Of a stretch of DNA of 64,000 nucleotides, positions 39,997-50,666 are shown piece after piece. Source of the DNA: JAKZRT01 sp965247915. GTDB taxonomy: Bacteria > Pseudomonadota > Alphaproteobacteria > Rhodobacterales > Rhodobacteraceae. Position 1 is the first letter of the stretch. Each line of letters starts with the position of its first letter. The notes below the pieces were generated by a model. That model did no database searches, was not told the DNA's origin, and saw only the letters and a list, made by a program, of their open reading frames with translations. A program made the translations under genes and the position numbers. The stretch spans positions 1,178,001 through 1,242,000 of the forward strand of contig OZ252048.1 of the NCBI GenBank assembly GCA_965247915.1. The letters are read 5' to 3'.

Positions 39997-42900
39997 CGGT
40001 GTCGGCGACGGCGGTGGCACCGGCGGTGGCCGGCGACTTCACGCTGAGCACCAACACCACGCTGTGTCGCGGCGCCACGAGCACCGGCGTGGTGACCATC
40101 ACCGGGGTCGACAACAGCGTCGACGCGCCGGACAAGACGGTGACGGTGTCGGGGACGGTGACCGGCGGCACGGGGGTCACGGCGCCTTCCGATCAGACCC
40201 TGACGCTGACCGACGACGAGGCGACGCCGAGCGTGACGCTGGCGCTGAGCCCGGCCTCGGTGAGCGAGAACGGCGGGGTCAGCACGGTGACGGCGACGCT
40301 GAGCGGGGCGTCGAGCCAGGCGACCACGGTGACGGTGTCGGCGACGACGGTCTCCCCGGCGGTGGCCGGCGACTTCGCGCTGAGCACCAACACCACGCTG
40401 ACGATCGCGGCCAACGCCACGACGAGCACCGGCGTGGTGACCATCACCGGGGTCGACAACAGCGTCGACGCGCCGGACAAGACGGTGACGGTGTCGGCGA
40501 CGGCGAGCAACACCCAGGGGGTCACGGCGCCTTCCGATCAGACCCTGACGCTGACCGACGACGAGGCGACGCCGAGCGTGACGCTGGCGCTGAGCCCGGC
40601 CTCGGTGAGCGAGAACGGCGGGGTCAGCACGGTGACGGCGACGCTGAGCGGGGCGTCGAGCCAGGCGACCACGGTGACGGTGTCGGCGACGGCGGTGGCG
40701 CCGGCGGTGGCCGGCGACTTCGCGCTGAGCACCAACACCACGCTGACGATCGCGGCCAACGCCACGACGAGCACCGGCGTGGTGACCATCACCGGGGTCG
40801 ACAACAGCGTCGACGCGCCGGACAAGTCGGTGACGGTGTCGGCGACGGCGGCCAACACCCAGGGGGTCACGGCGCCTTCCGATCAGACCCTGACGCTGAC
40901 CGACGACGAGGCGACGCCGAGCGTGACGCTGGCGCTGAGCCCGGCCTCGGTGAGCGAGAACGGCGGGGTCAGCACGGTGACGGCGACGCTGAGCGGGGCG
41001 TCGAGCCAGGCGACCACGGTGACGGTGTCGGCGACGGCGGTCTCCCCGGCGGTGGCCGGCGACTTCGCGCTGAGCACCAACACCACGCTGACGATCGCGG
41101 CCAACGCCACGGCGAGCACCGGCGTGGTGACCATCACCGGGGTCGACAACAGCGTCGACGCGCCGGACAAGTCGGTGACGGTGTCGGCGACGGCGGCCAA
41201 CACCCAGGGGGTCACGGCGCCTTCCGATCAGACCCTGACGCTGACCGACGACGAGGCGACGCCGAGCGTGACGCTGGCGCTGAGCGCCGGCCTCGGTGAG
41301 CGAGAACGGCGGTGGTCAGCACGGTGACGGCGACGCTGAGCGGGGCGTCGAGCCAGGCGACCACGGTGACGGTGTCGGCGACGGCGGTCTCCCCGGCGGT
41401 GGCCGGCGACTTTGCGCTGAGCACCAACACCACGCTGACGATCGCGGCCAACGCCACGACGAGCACCGGCGTGGTGACCATCACCGGGGTCGACAACAGC
41501 GTCGACGCGCCGGACAAGACGGTGACGGTGTCGGCGACGGCGGCCAACACCCAGGGGGTCACGGCGCCTTCCGATCAGACCCTGACGCTGACCGACGACG
41601 AGGCGACGCCGAGCGTGACGCTGGCGCTGAGCCCGGCCTCGGTGAGCGAGAACGGCGGGGTCAGCACGGTGACGGCGACGCTGAGCGGGGCGTCGAGCCA
41701 GGCGACCACGGTGACGGTGTCGGCGACGGCGGTCTCCCCGGCGGTGGCCGGCGACTTCGCGCTGAGCACCAACACCACGCTGACGATCGCGGCCAACGCC
41801 ACGACGAGCACCGGCGTGGTGACCATCACCGGGGTCGACAACAGCGTCGACGCGCCGGACAAGACGGTGACGGTGTCGGCGACGGCGGCCAACACCCAGG
41901 GGGTCACGGCGCCTTCCGATCAGACCCTGACGCTGACCGACGACGAGGCGACGCCGAGCGTGACGCTGGCGCTGAGCCCGGCCTCGGTGAGCGAGAACGG
42001 CGGGGTCAGCACGGTGACGGCGACGCTGAGCGGGGCGTCGAGCCAGGCGACCACGGTGACGGTGTCGGCGACGGCGGTCTCCCCGGCGGTGGCCGGCGAC
42101 TTTGCGCTGAGCACCAACACCACGCTGACGATCGCGGCCAACGCCACGACGAGCACCGGCGTGGTGACCATCACCGGGGTCGACAACAGCGTCGACGCGC
42201 CGGACAAGACGGTGACGGTGTCGGCGACGGCGGCCAACACCCAGGGGGTCACGGCGCCTTCCGATCAGACCCTGACGCTGACCGACGACGAGGCGACGCC
42301 GAGCGTGACGCTGGCGCTGAGCCCGGCCTCGGTGAGCGAGAACGGCGGGGTCAGCACGGTGACGGCGACGCTGAGCGGGGCGTCGAGCCAGGCGACCACG
42401 GTGACGGTGTCGGCGACGGCGGTGGCCCCGGCGGTGGCCGGCGACTTCGCGCTGAGCACCAACACCACGCTGACGATCGCGGCCAACGCCACGACGAGCA
42501 CCGGCGTGGTGACCATCACCGGGGTCGACAACAGCGTCGACGCGCCGGACAAGACGGTGACGGTGTCGGCGACGGCGGCCAACACCCAGGGGGTCACGGC
42601 GCCTTCCGATCAGACCCTGACGCTGACCGACGACGAGGCGACGCCGAGCGTGACGCTGGCGCTGAGCCCGGCCTCGGTGAGCGAGAACGGCGGGGTCAGC
42701 ACGGTGACGGCGACGCTGAGCGGGGCGTCGAGCCAGGCGACCACGGTGACGGTGTCGGCGACGGCGGTGGCCCCGGCGGTGGCCGGGACTTCGCGCTGAG
42801 CACCAACACCACGCTGACGATCGCGGCCGGCGCCACGACGAGCACCGGCGTGGTGACCATCACCGGGGTCGACAACAGCGTCGACGCGCCGGACAAGACG

Positions 42901-45900
42901 GTGACGGTGTCGGCGACCTGACGCTGACCGACGACGAGGCGACGCCGAGCGTGACGCTGGCGCTGACCCGAGAACGGGGTCACACGGTGACGGCGACGCT
43001 GAGCGGGGCGTCGAGCCAGGCGACCACGGTGACCGGCGACGGCGGTGGCCCCGGCGGTGGCCGGCGACTTCGCGCTGAGCACCAACACCACGCTGACGAT
43101 CGCGGCCAACGCCACGACGACGACGAGGCGACGCCGAGCGTGACGCTGGCGCTGACCGCGACCGGCCTCGGTGAGCCCGGCCTCGGCGAGAACGGCGGGG
43201 TCAGCACGGTGACGGCGACGCTGAGCGGGGCGTCGAGCCAGGCGACCACGGTGACGGTGTCGGCGACGGCGGTCTCCCCGGCGGTGGCCGGCGACTTTGC
43301 GCTGAGCACCAACACCACGCTGACGATCGCGGCCGGCGCCACGACGAGCACCGGCGTGGTGACCATCACCGGGGTCGACAACAGCGTCGACGCGCCGGAC
43401 AAGACGGTGACGGTGTCGGCGACGGCGGCCAACACCCAGGGGGTCACGGCGCCTTCCGATCAGACCCTGACGCTGACCGACGACGAGGCGACGCCGAGCG
43501 TGACGCTGGCGCTGAGCCCGGCCTCGGTGAGCGAGAACGGCGGGGTCAGCACGGTGACGGCGACGCTGAGCGGGGCGTCGAGCCAGGCGACCACGGTGAC
43601 GGTGTCGGCGACGGCGGTCTCCCCGGCGGTGGCCGGCGACTTCGCGCTGAGCACCAACACCACGCTGACGATCGCGGCCGGCGCCACGACGAGCACCGGC
43701 GTGGTGACCATCACCGGGGTCGACAACAGCGTCGACGCGCCGGACAAGACGGTGACGGTGTCGGCGACGGCGGCCAACACCCAGGGGGTCACGGCGCCTT
43801 CCGATCAGACCCTGACGCTGACCGACGACGAGGCGACGCCGAGCGTGACGCTGGCGCTGAGCCCGGCCTCGGTGAGCGAGAACGGCGGGGTCAGCACGGT
43901 GACGGCGACGCTGAGCGGGGCGTCGAGCCAGGCGACCACGGTGACGGTGTCGGCGACGGCGGTCTCCCCGGCGGTGGCCGGCGACTTTGCGCTGAGCACC
44001 AACACCACGCTGACGATCGCGGCCGGCGCCACGACGAGCACCGGCGTGGTGACCATCACCGGGGTCGACAACAGCGTCGACGCGCCGGACAAGACGGTGA
44101 CGGTGTCGGCGACGGCGGCCAACACCCAGGGGGTCACGGCGCCTTCCGATCAGACCCTGACGCTGACCGACGACGAGGCGACGCCGAGCGTGACGCTGGC
44201 GCTGAGCCCGGCCTCGGTGAGCGAGAACGGCGGGGTCAGCACGGTGACGGCGACGCTGAGCGGGGCGTCGAGCCAGGCGACCACGGTGACGGTGTCGGCG
44301 ACGGCGGTCTCCCCGGCGGTGGCCGGCGACTTCGCGCTGAGCACCAACACCACGCTGACGATCGCGGCCGGCGCCACGACGAGCACCGGCGTGGTGACCA
44401 TCACCGGGGTCGACAACAGCGTCGACGCGCCGGACAAGACGGTGACGGTGTCGGCGACGGCGGCCAACACCCAGGGGGTCACGGCGCCTTCCGATCAGAC
44501 CCTGACGCTGACCGACGACGAGGCGACGCCGAGCGTGACGCTGGCGCTGAGCCCGGCCTCGGTGAGCGAGAACGGCGGGGTCAGCACGGTGACGGCGACG
44601 CTGAGCGGGGCGTCGAGCCAGGCGACCACGGTGACGGTGTCGGCGACGGCGGTCTCCCCGGCGGTGGCCGGCGACTTCGCGCTGAGCACCAACACCACGC
44701 TGACGATCGCGGCCGGCGCCACGACGAGCACCGGCGTGGTGACCATCACCGGGGTCGACAACAGCGTCGACGCGCCGGACAAGACGGTGACGGTGTCGGC
44801 GACGGCGGCCAACACCCAGGGGGTCACGGCGCCTTCCGATCAGACCCTGACGCTGACCGACGACGAGGCGACGCCGAGCGTGACGCTGGCGCTGAGCCCG
44901 GCCTCGGTGAGCGAGAACGGCGGGGTCAGCACGGTGACGGCGACGCTGAGCGGGGCGTCGAGCCAGGCGACCACGGTGACGGTGTCGGCGACGGCGGTCT
45001 CCCCGGCGGTGGCCGGCGACTTCGCGCTGAGCACCAACACCACGCTGACGATCGCGGCCGGCGCCACGACGAGCACCGGCGTGGTGACCATCACCGGGGT
45101 CGACAACAGCGTCGACGCGCCGGACAAGACGGTGACGGTGTCGGCGACGGCGGCCAACACCCAGGGGGTCACGGCGCCTTCCGATCAGACCCTGACGCTG
45201 ACCGACGACGAGGCGACGCCGAGCGTGACGCTGGCGCTGAGCCCGGCCTCGGTGAGCGAGAACGGCGGGGTCAGCACGGTGACGGCGACGCTGAGCGGGG
45301 CGTCGAGCCAGGCGACCACGGTGACGGTGTCGGCGACGGCGGTCTCCCCGGCGGTGGCCGGCGACTTTGCGCTGAGCACCAACACCACGCTGACGATCGC
45401 GGCCGGCGCCACGACGAGCACCGGCGTGGTGACCATCACCGGGGTCGACAACAGCGTCGACGCGCCGGACAAGACGGTGACGGTGTCGGCGACGGCGGCC
45501 AACACCCAGGGGGTCACGGCGCCTTCCGATCAGACCCTGACGCTGACCGACGACGAGGCGACGCCGAGCGTGACGCTGGCGCTGAGCCCGGCCTCGGTGA
45601 GCGAGAACGGCGGGGTCAGCACGGTGACGGCGACGCTGAGCGGGGCGTCGAGCCAGGCGACCACGGTGACGGTGTCGGCGACGGCGGTCTCCCCGGCGGT
45701 GGCCGGCGACTTTGCGCTGAGCACCAACACCACGCTGACGATCGCGGCCGGCGCCACGACGAGCACCGGCGTGGTGACCATCACCGGGGTCGACAACAGC
45801 GTCGACGCGCCGGACAAGACGGTGACGGTGTCGGCGACGGCGGCCAACACCCAGGGGGTCACGGCGCCTTCCGATCAGACCCTGACGCTGACCGACGACG

Positions 45901-48664
45901 AGGCGACGCCGAGCGTGACGCTGGCGCTGAGCCCGGCCTCGGTGAGCGAGAACGGCGGGGTCAGCACGGTGACGGCGACGCTGAGCGGGGCGTCGAGCCA
46001 GGCGACCACGGTGACGGTGTCGGCGACGGCGGTCTCCCCGGCGGTGGCCGGCGACTTTGCGCTGAGCACCAACACCACGCTGACGATCGCGGCCGGCGCC
46101 ACGACGAGCACCGGCGTGGTGACCATCACCGGGGTCGACAACAGCGTCGACGCGCCGGACAAGACGGTGACGGTGTCGGCGACGGCGGCCAACACCCAGG
46201 GGGTCACGGCGCCTTCCGATCAGACCCTGACGCTGACCGACGACGAGGCGACGCCGAGCGTGACGCTGGCGCTGAGCCCGGCCTCGGTGAGCGAGAACGG
46301 CGGGGTCAGCACGGTGACGGCGACGCTGAGCGGGGCGTCGAGCCAGGCGACCACGGTGACGGTGTCGGCGACGGCGGTCTCCCCGGCGGTGGCCGGCGAC
46401 TTCGCGCTGAGCACCAACACCACGCTGACGATCGCGGCCGGCGCCACGACGAGCACCGGCGTGGTGACCATCACCGGGGTCGACAACAGCGTCGACGCGC
46501 CGGACAAGACGGTGACGGTGTCGGCGACGGCGGCCAACACCCAGGGGGTCACGGCGCCTTCCGATCAGACCCTGACGCTGACCGACGACGAGGCGACGCC
46601 GAGCGTGACGCTGGCGCTGAGCCCGGCCTCGGTGAGCGAGAACGGCGGGGTCAGCACGGTGACGGCGACGCTGAGCGGGGCGTCGAGCCAGGCGACCACG
46701 GTGACGGTGTCGGCGACGGCGGTCTCCCCGGCGGTGGCCGGCGACTTTGCGCTGAGCACCAACACCACGCTGACGATCGCGGCCAACGCCACGACGAGCA
46801 CCGGCGTGGTGACCATCACCGGGGTCGACAACAGCGTCGACGCGCCGGACAAGACGGTGACGGTGTCGGCGACGGCGGCCAACACCCAGGGGGTCACGGC
46901 GCCTTCCGATCAGACCCTGACGCTGACCGACGACGAGGCGACGCCGAGCGTGACGCTGGCGCTGAGCCCGGCCTCGGTGAGCGAGAACGGCGGGGTCAGC
47001 ACGGTGACGGCGACGCTGAGCGGGGCGTCGAGCCAGGCGACCACGGTGACGGTGTCGGCGACGGCGGTCTCCCCGGCGGTGGCCGGCGACTTTGCGCTGA
47101 GCACCAACACCACGCTGACGATCGCGGCCGGCGCCACGACGAGCACCGGCGTGGTGACCATCACCGGGGTCGACAACAGCGTCGACGCGCCGGACAAGAC
47201 GGTGACGGTGTCGGCGACGGCGGCCAACACCCAGGGGGTCACGGCGCCTTCCGATCAGACCCTGACGCTGACCGACGACGAGGCGACGCCGAGCGTGACG
47301 CTGGCGCTGAGCCCGGCCTCGGTGAGCGAGAACGGCGGGGTCAGCACGGTGACGGCGACGCTGAGCGGGGCGTCGAGCCAGGCGACCACGGTGACGGTGT
47401 CGGCGACGGCGGTCTCCCCGGCGGTGGCCGGCGACTTTGCGCTGAGCACCAACACCACGCTGACGATCGCGGCCAACGCCACGACGAGCACCGGCGTGGT
47501 GACCATCACCGGGGTCGACAACAGCGTCGACGCGCCGGACAAGACGGTGACGGTGTCGGCGACGGCGGCCAACACCCAAGGGGTCACGGCGCCTTCCGAT
47601 CAGACCCTGACGCTGACCGACGACGAGGCGACGCCGAGCGTGACGCTGGCGCTGAGCCCGGCCTCGGTGAGCGAGAACGGCGGGGTCAGCACGGTGACGG
47701 CGACGCTGAGCGGGGCGTCGAGCCAGGCGACCACGGTGACGGTGTCGGCGACGGCGGTCTCCCCGGCGGTGGCCGGCGACTTTGCGCTGAGCACCAACAC
47801 CACGCTGACGATCGCGGCCGGCGCCACGACGAGCACCGGCGTGGTGACCATCACCGGGGTCGACAACAGCGTCGACGCGCCGGACAAGACGGTGACGGTG
47901 TCGGCGACGGCGGCCAACACCCAGGGGGTCACGGCGCCTTCCGATCAGACCCTGACGCTGACCGACGACGAGGCGACGCCGAGCGTGACGCTGGCGCTGA
48001 GCCCGGCCTCGGTGAGCGAGAACGGCGGGGTCAGCACGGTGACGGCGACGCTGAGCGGGGCGTCGAGCCAGGCGACCACGGTGACGGTGTCGGCGACGGC
48101 GGTCTCCCCGGCGGTGGCCGGCGACTTCGCGCTGAGCACCAACACCACGCTGACGATCGCGGCCGGCGCCACGACGAGCACCGGCGTGGTGACCATCACC
48201 GGGGTCGACAACAGCGTCGACGCGCCGGACAAGACGGTGACGGTGTCGGCGACGGCGGCCAACACCCAGGGGGTCACGGCGCCTTCCGATCAGACCCTGA
48301 CGCTGACCGACGACGAGGCGACGCCGAGCGTGACGCTGGCGCTGAGCCCGGCCTCGGTGAGCGAGAACGGCGGGGTCAGCACGGTGACGGCGACGCTGAG
48401 CGGGGCGTCGAGCCAGGCGACCACGGTGACGGTGTCGGCGACGGCGGTCTCCCCGGCGGTGGCCGGCGACTTCGCGCTGAGCACCAACACCACGCTGACG
48501 ATCGCGGCCGGCGCCACGACGAGCACCGGCGTGGTGACCATCACCGGGGTCGACAACAGCGTCGACGCGCCGGACAAGACGGTGACGGTGTCGGCGACGG
48601 CGGCCAACACCCAGGGGGTCACGGCGCCTTCCGATCAGACCCTGACGCTGACCGACGACGAGGA
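33004..48664 (+). repeat. Tandem array of about 46 units of 345 bp (115 aa)
   Basis: The unit encodes one Ig/Calx-beta-like domain ending in the calcium-type motif LTLTDDE. Unit ends recur every 345 bp from about 33350 to 48664. Three units (ending near 34724, 36443 and 40222) are a 339-bp or shorter variant with VAPASTTAFTVTVSAT and SGTVTGGTGV. Units 1-3 are most diverged. From 43.2 to 48.66 kb, 16 units are almost identical at the DNA level, differing mainly at a TTT/TTC codon and a Gly/Asn codon (AAGATT versus AANATT). Unit length is a multiple of three, so copy-number change keeps the frame. Confidence 0.95.
39961..43200 (+). pseudogene. Middle of the autotransporter gene with a cluster of frame-breaking indels
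   Basis: Compared with the unit consensus I see: a 1-nt loss at about 39961; a 9-nt loss near 40065-40080; a 1-nt gain at about 41285 (GAGCGCCGG for GAGCCCGG) and another at about 41310 (GGCGGTGGTC for GGCGGGGTC); a 1-nt loss at about 42787 (GGCCGGGACTTC for GGCCGGCGACTTC); then a garbled stretch 42915-43190 with a loss of about 43 nt and shortened units. The coding frame therefore moves among all three plus-strand frames before settling for the C-terminal part. No other part of the 15.6-kb array has such changes. Either the gene is decaying here or this is where an assembler joined an unresolved repeat. Confidence 0.75.
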
Positions 48665-50462
48665 TGCGCGAAATTTGTCCGTGTCGGACAGGGTGATAGA
48701 TGAAGGCGGCACGGCGCGTTTCACGGTAAAGCTGTCGGGTGCCGTCGCGAGCAACGTGACAGTGGACTGGTCGACGGAAGACGGCACCGCGAAGACACCG
48801 GACGACTACACGCACGGGTCGGGCACGCTGACTTTCGAGCAGGACGCCAGCTCGTTCGTACAGACCGTTGAGGTTCCGACGATTCGCGACGCCGTGGCCG
48901 AGGGGACAGAGACCTTCGTGGTGCGGCTCTCGAATGTGACCAGTACGGTACCCGTGTCGCTTGCCTCGAATTCGCCGGCGACGGGGACAATCCTCGACAA
49001 CGCGGAGGACGCGGCGACGGCGCGGATCGGCCGGGTGAACGAGGAGATCGTTCCTCGGGTGGCGCAGGCGATGGCGGCGAGCACGCTGACAGCGATCACC
49101 GGGCGCATCGATGCGGTGGCGTCCGGCGTGCCGCCTGCAGGCGCCGTCAACCTGGCCGATCAGTCCTCTATTTATCGCTTGCTTAAGGCCAACGAGCGCT
49201 CGCTTGAGCAAGGCACGTTCGACCTGAAGGCGCTGCTGGATGGCCGCTCCTTCGTGCTACCGCTCCATGCCGCCGAAGACGGGAACAATGTGCCGGGCGG
49301 TCTCGGCGGCCTGGCGATCTGGGGCAGCGGCGATTACACCAGCCTTAAGGGCCGTCCGGACAGCCTGGTGGAATGGGAAGGCAATATAGTGACCGCTCAT
49401 CTGGGCGCGGACACACGGCTGAACGAGAAGGTTCTGGCCGGGATGTCGGTATCATGGTCCCGGGGATCGTTCGACTATACCGACCGGACCTCGACGGCGC
49501 AGGGAGGCGGCTTGCCGGTGAGCGGCGACTATAAGAGCCGCATGACCAGCGTGCATCCCTATCTCGGCTGGACCTCACCGCAGGGTCTCGGTCTCTGGGC
49601 GACGGTCGGCTACGGCCAGGGCGAGATCGAGATCGACGACGATCTGCTGGCGCCGCAGTCGAGCGATACGACGCTGAAGATGGTGGCGGCGGGCGCGAGC
49701 GGCACGCTGCTCTCCGACGATGGTCTGATCGCGGGCGGCACGACAACGCTGAAGCTCAAGGGCGAGGGCGCGCTGTCGCGGATCGAGCTGGAGGGCAACG
49801 GCCTGCAGATCAACCCGCTGACCACGGATATCCAGCGGCTTCGGCTGTCGCTGGAGGGCAGCCATGCGCATGAGCTGGCCTCGGGCGCATCGCTGACGCC
49901 GGCGCTGGAAGTTGGCGTTCGCCATGACGGTGGCGACGGAGTGACCGGGAACGGGTATGAGCTTGGCGGCAGCTTGCGTTACTTCGACCCATCGAACGGG
50001 GTGACGCTGGAAGGCCACGGCCGGGTTCTGCTTGCGCATGAGGACGAATACGAGGAATGGGGCGTTGGCGGACTGGTCCGGGTTGATCCCGGCCCCAGCG
50101 GCCACGGCCTGTCGTTGAGCATGGCGCTGGTTTACGGCGATGCGACGAGCGGGACTGCGCGGTTGTGGGATCAGGACGTCGCAGAACTGGCGACCGACGA
50201 TGGGGCGGCCAATGACAACGTCCCGCAGATGCGGCTGGACAGCGAGCTTGGCTATGGCTTCAGCACACTCGGCGGGCACGGGCTGCTGACGCCCTATGGC
50301 GGGTTCTCGCTGGCCGGCGAAGGGTCGCGACGTTACCGGATCGGTATTCGCTTCGAGATCGCGCCTGCGTTCGACCTGAGCTTCGAGGGCGCGCGGCGCG
50401 AGCCGGCCAACGACGACGCCGCGGAGCACGGCGTGATGCTGCGCATGCAGGCAAGCTGGTAG
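42951..50462 (+). CDS. Giant repetitive autotransporter adhesin, C-terminal open frame with beta-barrel
   Basis: From about 43.2 kb the frame is clean: 16 near-identical 115-residue units, then a distinct Calx-beta domain (SVSDRVIDEGGTARFTVKLS, VTVDWSTEDGTAKTPDDY, DAVAEGTETFVVRLSN) at 48665-49000, a linker helix (RIGRVNEEIVPRVAQAMAAS) and a C-terminal autotransporter beta-barrel of about 400 residues to 50462 (GLAIWGSGDYTSLKGRPDSL ... ending AEHGVMLRMQASW). Such proteins are secreted through the outer membrane by their own barrel and act as adhesins or biofilm proteins. The first 80 codons of this frame lie in the garbled segment and are not real protein. Joined to the N-terminal part the product would be about 5,880 residues. 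Confidence 0.85.
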   Translation: MTLALTRERGHTVTATLSGASSQATTVTGDGGGPGGGRRLRAEHQHHADDRGQRHDDDEATPSVTLALTATGLGEPGLGENGGVSTVTATLSGASSQATTVTVSATAVSPAVAGDFALSTNTTLTIAAGATTSTGVVTITGVDNSVDAPDKTVTVSATAANTQGVTAPSDQTLTLTDDEATPSVTLALSPASVSENGGVSTVTATLSGASSQATTVTVSATAVSPAVAGDFALSTNTTLTIAAGATTSTGVVTITGVDNSVDAPDKTVTVSATAANTQGVTAPSDQTLTLTDDEATPSVTLALSPASVSENGGVSTVTATLSGASSQATTVTVSATAVSPAVAGDFALSTNTTLTIAAGATTSTGVVTITGVDNSVDAPDKTVTVSATAANTQGVTAPSDQTLTLTDDEATPSVTLALSPASVSENGGVSTVTATLSGASSQATTVTVSATAVSPAVAGDFALSTNTTLTIAAGATTSTGVVTITGVDNSVDAPDKTVTVSATAANTQGVTAPSDQTLTLTDDEATPSVTLALSPASVSENGGVSTVTATLSGASSQATTVTVSATAVSPAVAGDFALSTNTTLTIAAGATTSTGVVTITGVDNSVDAPDKTVTVSATAANTQGVTAPSDQTLTLTDDEATPSVTLALSPASVSENGGVSTVTATLSGASSQATTVTVSATAVSPAVAGDFALSTNTTLTIAAGATTSTGVVTITGVDNSVDAPDKTVTVSATAANTQGVTAPSDQTLTLTDDEATPSVTLALSPASVSENGGVSTVTATLSGASSQATTVTVSATAVSPAVAGDFALSTNTTLTIAAGATTSTGVVTITGVDNSVDAPDKTVTVSATAANTQGVTAPSDQTLTLTDDEATPSVTLALSPASVSENGGVSTVTATLSGASSQATTVTVSATAVSPAVAGDFALSTNTTLTIAAGATTSTGVVTITGVDNSVDAPDKTVTVSATAANTQGVTAPSDQTLTLTDDEATPSVTLALSPASVSENGGVSTVTATLSGASSQATTVTVSATAVSPAVAGDFALSTNTTLTIAAGATTSTGVVTITGVDNSVDAPDKTVTVSATAANTQGVTAPSDQTLTLTDDEATPSVTLALSPASVSENGGVSTVTATLSGASSQATTVTVSATAVSPAVAGDFALSTNTTLTIAAGATTSTGVVTITGVDNSVDAPDKTVTVSATAANTQGVTAPSDQTLTLTDDEATPSVTLALSPASVSENGGVSTVTATLSGASSQATTVTVSATAVSPAVAGDFALSTNTTLTIAANATTSTGVVTITGVDNSVDAPDKTVTVSATAANTQGVTAPSDQTLTLTDDEATPSVTLALSPASVSENGGVSTVTATLSGASSQATTVTVSATAVSPAVAGDFALSTNTTLTIAAGATTSTGVVTITGVDNSVDAPDKTVTVSATAANTQGVTAPSDQTLTLTDDEATPSVTLALSPASVSENGGVSTVTATLSGASSQATTVTVSATAVSPAVAGDFALSTNTTLTIAANATTSTGVVTITGVDNSVDAPDKTVTVSATAANTQGVTAPSDQTLTLTDDEATPSVTLALSPASVSENGGVSTVTATLSGASSQATTVTVSATAVSPAVAGDFALSTNTTLTIAAGATTSTGVVTITGVDNSVDAPDKTVTVSATAANTQGVTAPSDQTLTLTDDEATPSVTLALSPASVSENGGVSTVTATLSGASSQATTVTVSATAVSPAVAGDFALSTNTTLTIAAGATTSTGVVTITGVDNSVDAPDKTVTVSATAANTQGVTAPSDQTLTLTDDEATPSVTLALSPASVSENGGVSTVTATLSGASSQATTVTVSATAVSPAVAGDFALSTNTTLTIAAGATTSTGVVTITGVDNSVDAPDKTVTVSATAANTQGVTAPSDQTLTLTDDEDARNLSVSDRVIDEGGTARFTVKLSGAVASNVTVDWSTEDGTAKTPDDYTHGSGTLTFEQDASSFVQTVEVPTIRDAVAEGTETFVVRLSNVTSTVPVSLASNSPATGTILDNAEDAATARIGRVNEEIVPRVAQAMAASTLTAITGRIDAVASGVPPAGAVNLADQSSIYRLLKANERSLEQGTFDLKALLDGRSFVLPLHAAEDGNNVPGGLGGLAIWGSGDYTSLKGRPDSLVEWEGNIVTAHLGADTRLNEKVLAGMSVSWSRGSFDYTDRTSTAQGGGLPVSGDYKSRMTSVHPYLGWTSPQGLGLWATVGYGQGEIEIDDDLLAPQSSDTTLKMVAAGASGTLLSDDGLIAGGTTTLKLKGEGALSRIELEGNGLQINPLTTDIQRLRLSLEGSHAHELASGASLTPALEVGVRHDGGDGVTGNGYELGGSLRYFDPSNGVTLEGHGRVLLAHEDEYEEWGVGGLVRVDPGPSGHGLSLSMALVYGDATSGTARLWDQDVAELATDDGAANDNVPQMRLDSELGYGFSTLGGHGLLTPYGGFSLAGEGSRRYRIGIRFEIAPAFDLSFEGARREPANDDAAEHGVMLRMQASW

Positions 50463-50666
50463 GGCCGAGGCGGAAACCGGTCGCGCGGCGGACGCTGCCG
50501 CGGCCGGCGAAATGCTCCCCATTGCCGGACCCGGGTGGTACGACACGAGGAGCGGCGGTCCGACGGGTTGTCGAAAGGGTGCTCCCTGTATGATGATCAC
50601 GGACCGGGGACCACTGGCGAGGTCCGCGGCCGGCGAAGAGTAGAGCTTGACCACAAGCAGACGAGC

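Noticed and set aside
32850..41327. Very long open frame in another plus-strand frame of the repeat array
   Set aside because: It is a stop-free shadow caused by the GC-rich 345-bp unit; its product is a low-complexity Asp/Gly/Arg/His polymer. Only its last part carries the real protein, because of the frameshift at 39961.
33004..48664. Possible CRISPR array or satellite DNA
   Set aside because: The unit is 345 bp, coding, with no spacers, and the frame is continuous with a signal peptide and a beta-barrel.
42696..49211. Minus-strand open frames of thousands of codons and a series of 110-codon frames across the array
   Set aside because: They repeat with the unit, have no ribosome sites, and are Arg/His-rich or mirror hydrophobic shadows of the sense protein. 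Composition explains them.
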